Assembly (NCBI GenBank): GCA_937919625.1
Contig: CALFRK010000047.1
Coordinates: 101,316-165,315, forward strand
Source of the DNA: an uncultured Ilumatobacter sp.
GTDB taxonomy: Bacteria; Actinomycetota; Acidimicrobiia; Acidimicrobiales; Ilumatobacteraceae
Length of the DNA stretch: 64,000 bases
Direction: 5' to 3'
Part shown: in pieces, positions 35,630-44,700 of the stretch
How the letters are laid out: each line of letters begins with the position of its first letter
How positions within the stretch are numbered: position 1 is the stretch's first letter
Notes under the pieces: model-generated
The model's database searches: none
What the model was told of the DNA's origin: nothing
The model's input: the letters and a program-made list of their open reading frames with translations, nothing else
Program-made: the position numbers and the translations under genes

Positions 35630-36784
35630 ATGAGCAGCCGCCCGCTCGATGGCATCACGGTGATATCGGTCGAACAGGCCGTCGCTGCGCCGTTTGCCAC
35701 GCGCCAACTGGCTGATCTGGGTGCCCGAGTGATCAAGATCGAACGTCCCGATGGAGGCGACTTTGCCCGCAACTATGACGAGCGAGTGCGCGGCATGGCG
35801 AGCTACTTCGTTTGGCTGAATCGATCGAAAGAGTCACTCGTGCTCGATCTCAAGTCGGAGCAGGCGCCAGATGTGCTCTCGGCATTGTTGGAAGGTGCAG
35901 ATGTGTTCGTGCAGAACCTGGCCCCTGGCGCCGCCACCCGGCTGGGACTCGGTGCCGAGCTGCTGCGCCGGCGGTATCCACGTCTGATCGTGTGCGATCT
36001 GTCTGGTTATGGATCGTCAGGGCCGTATGTCGACAAGAAGGCGTATGACCTGTTGGTGCAGTGCGAGACGGGCGTACTGTCGGTCACGGGCACGCCCGAC
36101 GAGATGGTGAAGACCGGCATCTCCGTGGCCGACCTGGCCGGCGGCATGTACGCCTACTCGTCGATCCTGAGTGCGCTGTTTTATCGCCAACGCACCGGTG
36201 AGGCGCTGGCGATCGAGGTATCGCTGTTCGACGCATTGACCGAATGGATGAGCCACCCGATCTACTCGACGTTGTACACGGGCGAGCAGCCATCACGCAC
36301 GGGCGCGGCGCATGCCAACGTGGCACCGTACGGGCCGTTTCGAACGGCTGACGGTGTGGTGCTGCTCGGTATTCAGAACGAGCGCGAGTGGGCCCGGTTC
36401 TGCGCCGACGTGCTCGACCGGCCTGGCCTCACGACCGACCCGCGGTTCGTCACCAACCCGCTCAGATCCGAGCACCGTGTCGAGCTGACCGAGCTGATCG
36501 AAGCAACCTTCGTCGAACTTTCGGTCGAGCAGGTGGTCGCCCTGCTCGACACAGCCCAGATCGCGAATGCCCGCCAGAACGATGTCGCTGGACTGATCGC
36601 CCACCCCCAACTGGCCGAACGCGACCGCTGGAGTGAGGTCGACACGCCCGTCGGACCGGTGGCGGCACTGCGGCCCCCTGCGATCCTGATTGGTGTCGAG
36701 GCCCGCATCGACGACCGATTCGACCCGGTGCCTGCGCTCGGCGAACACACCGAGGCGATTCTCGCCGAGCTGGGTTTCAGGTGA
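35630..36784 (+). CDS. CaiB/BaiF (class III) CoA-transferase
   Basis: 384 residues. Family landmarks are ARVIKIERPDGGDFAR, LDLKSE, VCDLSGYGSSGPYVDKKAYDL with the catalytic Asp at about 140, and TGISVADLAGGMYA. It forms an aspartyl-CoA intermediate and moves CoA between organic acids. It starts 31 bases after the epoxide hydrolase and its last eight bases overlap the convergent acyl-CoA dehydrogenase. Activation of an acid for the neighbouring dehydrogenases is the likely role; the acid is not identified. Confidence 0.92.
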   Translation: MSSRPLDGITVISVEQAVAAPFATRQLADLGARVIKIERPDGGDFARNYDERVRGMASYFVWLNRSKESLVLDLKSEQAPDVLSALLEGADVFVQNLAPGAATRLGLGAELLRRRYPRLIVCDLSGYGSSGPYVDKKAYDLLVQCETGVLSVTGTPDEMVKTGISVADLAGGMYAYSSILSALFYRQRTGEALAIEVSLFDALTEWMSHPIYSTLYTGEQPSRTGAAHANVAPYGPFRTADGVVLLGIQNEREWARFCADVLDRPGLTTDPRFVTNPLRSEHRVELTELIEATFVELSVEQVVALLDTAQIANARQNDVAGLIAHPQLAERDRWSEVDTPVGPVAALRPPAILIGVEARIDDRFDPVPALGEHTEAILAELGFR

Positions 36785-37934
36785 GGCCGTTGCGGCCGAT
36801 CGCTTGTTTCACGATCACGTTGCGAAGCACCTCGTTGGTGCCTTCGCCGACGATCATCAGTGGCGCGTCTCGGTAGTAGCGCTCGACGTCGAACTCGGTC
36901 GAGTATCCGTGACCGCCGTGGATGCGGATCGCGTCGAGCGTGACTTTGGCGGCCATCTCCGAGCAGAACAGCTTGGCCATCCCCGCCTCCATGTCTGCGC
37001 GGCGGCCCGAATCGACGCAGTCGGCGGCGTGATAGTTGAGCTGCTGGGCGGCGGTGATCTGGGTTGCCATGTCCGCCAACAGGTTGCCAACCGACTGGTG
37101 TTGCCAGATCGGCTTGCCAAACGTGTGGCGATCCTGGGCGTACCGCAGGGCGTCGTCGAAGGCTGCCCGGGCGACGCCGATCGCTCGCCCGGCGACCTGG
37201 ATCCGGCCTGTCTCGAGCCCGGCCATCATCTGTACGAAACCATGTCGCTCGGCACCGCCGAGTAAGGCGTCAGCCGGAACGCGACAGTCATCGAAGTTCA
37301 GTTCGCACGACTCGACGCCCTTGTACCCCAGCTTGGGCAGATCGCGTGACACCGAGAAGCCAGCGCTGCCTTGTTCGACCAGCAAGATCGATACCCCACG
37401 GTGGCGCGGCTCGGCGCTGGGGTCGGTCTTGCACAGCAACGCCACCAGGCCCGACATGCGGGCGTTCGTGATCCAGGTCTTCGAACCGTTGATCACGTAG
37501 CCGTCGCCGACCGCCGCCGCGACGGTACGCATCGCCTGCAGATCAGATCCGCCGTCGGGTTCTGTCAGCGCCATCGTGGCGCGCAGTTCGCCGGTCGCCA
37601 GGCGCGGTAGGTAGCGTCGTTTCTGCTCGTCGGTGCCGAATCGCAACAGCAGCTTGGACACCACGGAGTGACCGCCGAAGGCACCGGCCAACGACATCCA
37701 ACCTCGGCTGATCTCCTCGGTGACCTGGGCGTAGCAGCGGGCCGACACGGCCGAGTGGCCGTACGGTTCGGGGATCGCCAGCCCAAAGACGCCCATTTGC
37801 TTCATCTGCTCGATCAGCGCCTCGGGGTAAGTGTTGGTGTGTTCGAGCTGGCTGACGACGGGGCGCACCTCGTGGTCGACCCACCTAGCGACCAGCTCGA
37901 CGATCTGTTGCTCCTCGGTGCTGAGCTGCGACAC
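36777..37934 (-). CDS. Acyl-CoA dehydrogenase
   Basis: 385 residues from the GTG at 37934. Motifs: FGLAIPEPYGHSAV, MALTEPDGGSDLQAM, VINGSKTWITNARM, RHTFGKPIWQHQSV and the catalytic Glu in VGEGTNEVLRN. An in-frame GTG at 37967 would add 11 residues but would overlap the upstream gene; 37934 lies one base after that gene's stop, so I prefer it. It is in one operon with the DUF2889 gene and convergent with the CoA-transferase gene. A second dehydrogenase so close suggests a multi-step acyl-CoA pathway. Confidence 0.9.
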   Translation of the reverse strand: MSQLSTEEQQIVELVARWVDHEVRPVVSQLEHTNTYPEALIEQMKQMGVFGLAIPEPYGHSAVSARCYAQVTEEISRGWMSLAGAFGGHSVVSKLLLRFGTDEQKRRYLPRLATGELRATMALTEPDGGSDLQAMRTVAAAVGDGYVINGSKTWITNARMSGLVALLCKTDPSAEPRHRGVSILLVEQGSAGFSVSRDLPKLGYKGVESCELNFDDCRVPADALLGGAERHGFVQMMAGLETGRIQVAGRAIGVARAAFDDALRYAQDRHTFGKPIWQHQSVGNLLADMATQITAAQQLNYHAADCVDSGRRADMEAGMAKLFCSEMAAKVTLDAIRIHGGHGYSTEFDVERYYRDAPLMIVGEGTNEVLRNVIVKQAIGRNGLT

Positions 37935-37935
37935 G

Positions 37936-38586
37936 TCAGCGCTGTTCGTGTTCGGCTGCCAGCTCACCAAGCCGACCTCTGAGGAATAGCGGCGGCTCCT
38001 CCGGCATGCCCTGCATGCGGGCGGCGACGTGTGGGCCGTCTGGGTCCCACACGTGGCAGGTACCGATGATTCGCTTCCAGGTGTCGTCGCTGGAGCGGTC
38101 ACGCCCGGAGATCGGGTTGGGCTCGCCGTTGAGCTTGGCCTCGGCAGCCCGCATCGACCAGAAACACTGCATCGCCACCGGCGCCATCGCCTGCAACAAC
38201 GCCGTGGTATGAGTGCAGCCGCGTGGGCCGCCGAAGAGATCGCGAACCTTGTGCGTGAACCCTCGGGCGATCGAGAGCCCGACAAGATTGCTGTAATGGT
38301 CGATGATCGACGGGCACGAAGCGGTTGGGTGGGCCTCGAAGTGAACGGTGGCGTCGACGATCTCGAGATAGGGAAACGAGATCTCGAGGCTGAGCTGCAT
38401 GTGGTGGATCGTCATCGGGTCGGGATCGTCGGTCTTGTACAGCCCGGGCGGCTTCTGATCGCGAACGGCGCCCTGTATCAGCAGTCGGTCGTTCGCCTTG
38501 CGGTAGGCGCGAACCCGGTACTCGCGGTCGTGCAGAGTTTCGAGTCGCTCGGGTTGTGGGGGAAGAATCGAATCGGTTTCAAACAT
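37936..38586 (-). CDS. DUF2889 family protein
   Basis: 216 residues. The pattern is that of DUF2889: HDREYRVRAYRK at the start, then MQLSLEISFPYLEIVDA, a Cys-rich middle with GPRGCTHTTALLQAMAP, and WDPDGPHVAARMQGM near the end. Its biochemical role is not established. GAGG stands seven bases before the ATG at 38586. The acyl-CoA dehydrogenase gene starts immediately after its stop. That coupling, plus the nearby CoA-transferase, suggests a part in acyl or aromatic acid breakdown. Confidence 0.8.
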   Translation of the reverse strand: MFETDSILPPQPERLETLHDREYRVRAYRKANDRLLIQGAVRDQKPPGLYKTDDPDPMTIHHMQLSLEISFPYLEIVDATVHFEAHPTASCPSIIDHYSNLVGLSIARGFTHKVRDLFGGPRGCTHTTALLQAMAPVAMQCFWSMRAAEAKLNGEPNPISGRDRSSDDTWKRIIGTCHVWDPDGPHVAARMQGMPEEPPLFLRGRLGELAAEHEQR

Positions 38587-38676
38587 GGTCACGCCTCAGG
38601 ATGTATCACGACGACCACCCAAAGGTCGCAACGGACGGACGATTGGTCCGATTGGCCCGGTCGGCCGCAGATCTGC

Positions 38677-39717
38677 TCAGCGCAGCTGGAACCCGAGCCC
38701 CAGCTGATCGGCTGCATCAAACGTGAACATGCCGATGCCTGTCTGGTGTGCCCTACCGGCGACCTGGGTGCGAACGGTCGGTCGGTCGGCGATGGTTGGA
38801 CCATCACCGATCACGTGTGCCGTGAACTGGGAACCAACGATCGACGTGTGCACGAGCGTCGCCCCGCGCGCTAACTCGTTGCGTTGATCGAGCACGGCCA
38901 AGCGGGCCGACGTACCAGAACCACATGGTGATCGGTCGACCTCGCCATCGGCGAAGATGGCCACATTGCGCTGGCGAACGGTGCCGTCGTCGTCGACACC
39001 TTGACGCTCGAACCAGATCGTGCCATAGCAACCGCTCAGGCGTTCGTCGTGGGGGTGGCGTGTCGATTCGTGTTCGTCGAGCGCGCGCTTGATCATGCGC
39101 CCCGCATCGATCAGCTTCGGCAAGTTTTCGGGGGTGATCGTGACGCCCAGCTGGGCGACGTCGGCCGACGCATAGAACGCCCCGCCGTACGACACGTCAA
39201 CCACGAAATCGCCGTGGGTCGTGGTGACCAAGAGATCGGTCTCCGATACGAAGCTCGGCACGTTTTCGAAGCGCACCTGCTGCACCTTGGCTGCGGTCAC
39301 GTCGGCGTGGACCCGCAGCCGGCCCGATGGAACATCCACCCAAAGTTCGGTGACGGGTTCGACGGCGGCGATCCGTTTCGACTCGATCGCCCACGTGACA
39401 CCTGCGATCGTGCCGTGCCCACATGCGGTCGAGAAGCCGTCGTTGTGGAAAAACACCATGCCGAATGAGCCGACACCGTCGCGGCCCTCGTCTGGGTCGG
39501 GTGGGGTCACGAAGCAGCCGTACATATCGGCGTGGCCACGCGGCTCGTTGATCAGGAAGGCGCGCACATCGTCGAGGTGCTCGTGGCAGTACTCACGTCG
39601 GTCGAGCACGGTCTTGCCGACCGGCGCCGGGATGCCACCGATCACGATCCTGAACGGCTCACCTCCGGTGTGGTAGTCGATCGTGCTGATCATCGTCGAC
39701 CCGTCGATATTGCTCAT
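38677..39717 (-). CDS. Proline racemase / hydroxyproline epimerase family protein
   Basis: 346 residues. Both catalytic cysteines are present: C99 in TACGHGTIA and C265 in DRSPCGSGTSA. A pair of Cys indicates a racemase or epimerase (proline, 4-hydroxyproline or a related cyclic amino acid) rather than the trans-3-hydroxyproline dehydratase type, which replaces the first one. The start at 39717 (MSNIDG) is used; MISTIDYHTGG at 39693 is an alternative closer to the family start. It is a single gene, divergent from the alkylsulfatase across about 95 bases. Confidence 0.88.
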   Translation of the reverse strand: MSNIDGSTMISTIDYHTGGEPFRIVIGGIPAPVGKTVLDRREYCHEHLDDVRAFLINEPRGHADMYGCFVTPPDPDEGRDGVGSFGMVFFHNDGFSTACGHGTIAGVTWAIESKRIAAVEPVTELWVDVPSGRLRVHADVTAAKVQQVRFENVPSFVSETDLLVTTTHGDFVVDVSYGGAFYASADVAQLGVTITPENLPKLIDAGRMIKRALDEHESTRHPHDERLSGCYGTIWFERQGVDDDGTVRQRNVAIFADGEVDRSPCGSGTSARLAVLDQRNELARGATLVHTSIVGSQFTAHVIGDGPTIADRPTVRTQVAGRAHQTGIGMFTFDAADQLGLGFQLR

Positions 39718-39812
39718 CCGGCTCCCACAGGTCCGAGGCCGTTCAGATGATGCGCTGTTGTCACGATCTGGAAACTACCGAACTTCGTGTGGCGACCGGG
39801 CAGACTTGCCGG

Positions 39813-41711
39813 ATGCCGACGTTTCCGAAGGACGCCTCAACTCATACCAAAGTGGCCAATGCCCCGCGCCAACTGGGGATGGATCCTGGTGACTTCGAGC
39901 GCGCCTCGCGAGGGCTGATCGCCCAGCATCCGACCGGCGTGATCCAGGGCGCATGGGGAACCGCGTGGGACATCAACAAGTACGACTTCATCAAGCAGGG
40001 TTCAACTAACCCTGACACGGTCAACCCCAGCCTGTGGCGCCAGGCCCAGCTCAACAATATTCACGGTCTGTTCGAGGTGGCGCCCAAGGTGTGGCAGGCG
40101 CGGGGTTACGACATCTCCAATATCACGTTCATCGAGGGCGAAACCGGATGGATCGTGATCGACCCGTTGACCATCGAAGGCTGTGCCCGCGACTGCCTGG
40201 CGCTCGCCAATGCCCAACTCGGCGAACGGCCTGTCACAGCCGTGATCTACACCCATTCGCACACCGATCACTTCGGTGGGGTACTCGGTGTCACGTCGCA
40301 GGAAGACGTCGATGCCGGTCGGTGCCGGATCATCGCCCCCGAGCATTTCCTGCGTGAGGCGATCTCCGAGAATGTGATCGCCGGGTTCGCGATGGTTCGC
40401 CGGGCGATGTATCAGTTCGGTCCGTTGCTGCCGGCCGGTCCGCGCCAGCACGTCGACTGCGGGCTCGGCAAGGCGATTCCGTTGGCGCCTCCCGGCCTGC
40501 TCGCCCCGACCGAGGACATCACCTATTCGGGCGAGGAACTCGTCGTGGACGGTGTACGAATCATCTTCCAGCTCACGCCAGAGACCGAGGCTCCGGCCGA
40601 GATGAACTTCTTCTTTCCCGACCGTATTGATGGGGGAGGGGGCTGGCTGTGCATGGCCGAGAACTGCTCGCACAACATGCACAATCTGATCCCGATCCGG
40701 GGCGCCCAGGTACGCAACTCACTGGCGTGGTCGAAATACATCGACGAGGCGATCGACTTGTTCGGCGACCAGGCAGAGGTCATGTTCGCCTCGCACCACT
40801 GGCCGCGGTGGGGTAGCGACGATGTCAATCGCTTCCTCCGCAAACAGCGCGATATGTACCGGTACATCCACGATCAGACGATGCGGCATGCCAACCACGG
40901 GCTCACCCCACTCGAGATCGCCGAACTGATCGAGCTTCCGCACGAGTACCGCACCGAGGGCCATACAACGGGCTACTACGGGCACCTCGCCCACAACGTC
41001 AAGGCGGTCTATCAGCGCTACCTCAGCTGGTACGACGGCAATCCGGCCAACCTTTACAAGCTGCCCCCGACCGAGGTCGGTCAGCACTATGTCGAGCTGG
41101 CCGGTGGCCCCGATGCCCTGCTCGCCAAGGCCCGCCGGTCATTCGAGGCAGGTGATTATCGCTGGGTCGCCGAGGTGGTCGGGCATCTCGTGTTCACCGA
41201 TCCGACCAACACCGACGCCCGCCAACTGCAGGCTGACGCCTTCGAACAGATCGGCTACCAAAGCGAGTCGGCGACATTCCGCAACGCCTTCTTGACCGGA
41301 GCGCAAGAGCTGCGCAACGGCAGCCCGAATCGCAACCCGGCGATGCGCCGCGGCTATCTCGAGGCGATGACGATCGACCAACTGATGGATGCCACAGCGG
41401 TGCGCCTGAAAGCCGAGGAGGTTGGCGGAATCAATGTCACGGTCAACCTGTGCTTCACCGATGTCGGTGAGGATTGGCGGGTCGTGCTGTCGAACCGTGC
41501 GCTGCACACCACGTCCGGTTTGGCCGCCAAGGCGGACGCCACGGCCACGCTTGATCGGTCGGTGCTGATCGAGATCAGTTCTGCCGAACTTTCGGTCGGC
41601 GAGGCGATCGACACAGGCCGGGCGGTAGTCGACGGCGACGAAATGGCGCTGCGCGCGATCTTCGATCACCTCGACGTGTTCTTTTCGATGTTCCCGATCA
41701 TCGAACCCTGA
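39813..41711 (+). CDS. Linear primary-alkylsulfatase (SdsA1-type MBL-fold sulfatase)
   Basis: 632 residues. Metallo-beta-lactamase domain with THSHTDHFGG at about 147-156, further ligands in MAENCSHNMHN and FASHHWPRWG, then the helical dimerisation domain and a C-terminal SCP2-like domain, the three-part build of SdsA1 and Pseudomonas alkylsulfatases. It cleaves sulfate from SDS-like primary alkyl sulfates, giving fatty alcohols. Unlike SdsA1 it has no export signal at the chosen ATG (39813), so it is probably cytoplasmic. With choline-sulfatase nearby, organosulfate use is a theme. Confidence 0.92.
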   Translation: MPTFPKDASTHTKVANAPRQLGMDPGDFERASRGLIAQHPTGVIQGAWGTAWDINKYDFIKQGSTNPDTVNPSLWRQAQLNNIHGLFEVAPKVWQARGYDISNITFIEGETGWIVIDPLTIEGCARDCLALANAQLGERPVTAVIYTHSHTDHFGGVLGVTSQEDVDAGRCRIIAPEHFLREAISENVIAGFAMVRRAMYQFGPLLPAGPRQHVDCGLGKAIPLAPPGLLAPTEDITYSGEELVVDGVRIIFQLTPETEAPAEMNFFFPDRIDGGGGWLCMAENCSHNMHNLIPIRGAQVRNSLAWSKYIDEAIDLFGDQAEVMFASHHWPRWGSDDVNRFLRKQRDMYRYIHDQTMRHANHGLTPLEIAELIELPHEYRTEGHTTGYYGHLAHNVKAVYQRYLSWYDGNPANLYKLPPTEVGQHYVELAGGPDALLAKARRSFEAGDYRWVAEVVGHLVFTDPTNTDARQLQADAFEQIGYQSESATFRNAFLTGAQELRNGSPNRNPAMRRGYLEAMTIDQLMDATAVRLKAEEVGGINVTVNLCFTDVGEDWRVVLSNRALHTTSGLAAKADATATLDRSVLIEISSAELSVGEAIDTGRAVVDGDEMALRAIFDHLDVFFSMFPIIEP

Positions 41712-41716
41712 TAAAC

Positions 41717-41736
41717 GCGCCCTCGTGTGTGGGCGC
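41717..41736. terminator. Hairpin between convergent alkylsulfatase and alpha-2-macroglobulin genes
   Basis: GCGCCC (41717-41722) pairs with GGGCGC (41731-41736) across eight bases, between the two stop codons. A short stem, but in the expected place. Confidence 0.45.
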
Positions 41737-44700
41737 TATCCGATGATCACCGTCGCCGAGGCCGACCGGCCGAACACTTCGGGTGCGTAGATCTCCTCAG
41801 CGCGTGCCGGTGGCGCCACGAACGTACCGGGCGTCGTAGCGCGAGCGGTGTAGCTGTACTCATAGGTGCCGCCGGACAAGAGGCTGGTGAACGCCTCCGC
41901 TCGGTCGTCGCGAAGGTTCTGGTGTTCGAACCAGTTCCAACCCCAGAACCAGGGATACGGCGAGACATCACCCGAATCGTCCGGTGGTGTCGTCTGTGAC
42001 ACAGCCAGCGCCGGATTGATCGGTTCGAGACCGGCAGGCAGCGGGTCGATCAGGGCGATATTGGTGCGGCGAGCATCGGCGACCATCGTGAGGCGTACTC
42101 GCACGGTGGCACCCGACTTGATGTGCCACGTGCCGTCAGGGTCGCGTGTGACATCGTTCGGATCGTCGACGCCCTCGTAGACACGATCGACCACGAAGCC
42201 TTCGTCGCGTGCGTCGAGTTGCAGGTTGTCAGGGGCGTAGCGCAACCCGAGCCGGTAGTACAGGCGACCGTCGCCGTCCTTCTGAACGATCAGATCCGAA
42301 TCGCCGACAAAGAAGAGCTGGCTCATCGGCACCAGGGTGGATGCTCGATCGGTTGTGCGCTCGATGAACGAATGCTCGGCGGCGTACAGATCGCCGAGCC
42401 ACACGCGGGCGACGAAGTCGGGGGTGATCGACTCGAACGTGTTGAAGTAGCGATTGAGCGCCAACAAGATGAAAGCGTTCTCGTGGGCATTGTTCCAGCG
42501 GCCACGGGTTTGATTGCCGAGCAGGCCGGCAACGACCTTGATGATCAGATCGCTGTCTGGTGTCTCGGTGATCAGGGCATCGAGAATGATGCCGTCGGTC
42601 TTACGGTCGCTGTTGGCGATCACGTAGGCGTCTTCGCCATAGCTGGTGGCGAAGGTTGCGGCGCCCGCTGTTTCGACGGCGCCGTTGACGAAGCGGCGTT
42701 CGATCTCGGTCCGCAACTCGTCGTTGACGATCGACGGCCACAGCCAGGCGACCGCGTCGAGTTGGAGGTTGTCGCCAACGGAGCGGTACAAATTGGTCGC
42801 CTTTTCGACGTCGCGGTCTCCGGCCTCGCCGCGCACGTAGAGCGCATACGAACTCAGGCTGTTGCGCGCATCGTCACTGTAATCGGCGGGGATGAACTGT
42901 TCGATGTCGGCGAGATGCTCGAGCGCTCGCTCGAGCGTGTCGGCAGCCACCTGGTAACCCGCATGGCGAGCCAGCACGAGAGCATGCGCGGCCTGGATCG
43001 ACTGCCACGGGATCGACTGGCGGCCACGTTGCCAATACGGAAACCCGCCGTCGTCGTTCTGGAGGGCGCTGAGGCGTGTGATGTCGCGGCCGACCTGACG
43101 GTCGAGTTCGGCGCTGGCCGGCAGACCGTCGGCATCAAATGCATCGAGCACGTCTCGCAGGGCGGCGACTGCCATTATGCGCGAGGCGTAGCCGTCGGAC
43201 GATTCGTAGGGGTAGTCGACCAGGTACAACACGGCGTCGCTGAGCGCCTGCAACGCTGTTGACGACGTGTCGATCTCGAGCCCACCGAACTGAGGGAACA
43301 CGCCGGTTGGGGTCTGCAACGGCTGAAGCGCGGCGCCCTCGTCGATCACGCCATAGGTGGCAAACGCCTCGGCCGTGGCGGGGGTGTAGACGGGCAACTC
43401 GATTTCGGCGGCGTCGGCGTGATCGCCGCTGACGGTGACGACCCGAAAGCGGGCCGTGCCGACCTTGTCGGTGGTAACCGGAAAGCGCACCTCGATGCGG
43501 TTGTTGGGTGGCACCGTGACGTGCTTTCCGGCCGCCCCGATGATCTTGAGGTTGGCGACCTGAAGTGCGATCTCGACCTCGAGCGGCGCGTCGGTTTGGT
43601 TCTGCACGACGACGGGCAGTTCGAACTGGTCGCCGAAGTTCAAGAACCGGGGCGCCGACGGGCGAACCTGCAAGGACAGCCGCGCGGTGATCGTGGACTC
43701 GCCCTTGCCGAAGTGGTCGGCTCCGTCTACGGCGACGGCCATGACGCGGTAACGAGTCAAGTTGTCGGGCAGCGGCACGTCGACGGTAACCGTGCCGTCG
43801 GCACCTGTCGATTGCTCGGGTGCATACACAGCGAGGGCATCGAAGTTCGAACGGAGATCGATAGGCGTGGCGGAGTTTCCGTCGGCGCCGCCAAGCGCGC
43901 GTTCGGCGTCGGCTGGCTCGTCGGCAGCGAAATCGGCGGAGGCGTCGTCGCTGGCGGCGGTCGGCTCGGCCGCAGTTTGGTCGGTCCCAGACTCGCCCTT
44001 GACCAGGTCGGATCGCGCCAGCAGCACGCTCGAGCGCGTGTACTGGGCGTTCAGATTGGCCCAGACGTCCTGGTAGAAGACGTCGAGCGGGTCGAGCAGC
44101 TGGTATCCGGTCAGCGATAACACGGCCTCGTCGACGACCACGATCGCGACCTCGGCTCCGCTGACTGGTTGGCCGTCGGGTCCGCGAACCTCGACGGTGA
44201 CGGTGGTGTCGTCGCCCGGTTCGACGGCGCTGGCGGCCGGAGTGGCTGTCACGTTCAGCGTGCGCGTGATCGGCGGGATCGACAACCCGATCTGGCCGGT
44301 CGCGTATGCCGTGCGCGGTGGCAGATCGGGCAGCGGGGTGCCGTCGTCGGCGGTGCGAGTGTCGGTGCCGACCATGTCGACCTGCACCGTGAGGTTGGGC
44401 ACGTGGGCGTCTTCGATCGGGATCTCGACCACGGCGCTGCCGTCGTCGGTCTGGAACGTCTGGGTTGACAAGATGCCGTGCCGAAGGATGGTGACCAGAC
44501 CGGTCGCCGGAGAGAACGGAGCCTGCACCAGCAGCTGTGCGGTGTCGCCCGGGGCGTAAGCCTGCCGATCGGGAACGATGTTGACGGTCTCGAGCTCGAC
44601 GTTGCGGGTTGGGCGCCCCTCGCCGCCGGTGACCCACTGGGTCAACTCGGTGCGATTGCGATGGTCGGTGTCGTCGATCACGATCGCCGTGATGCGGTAG

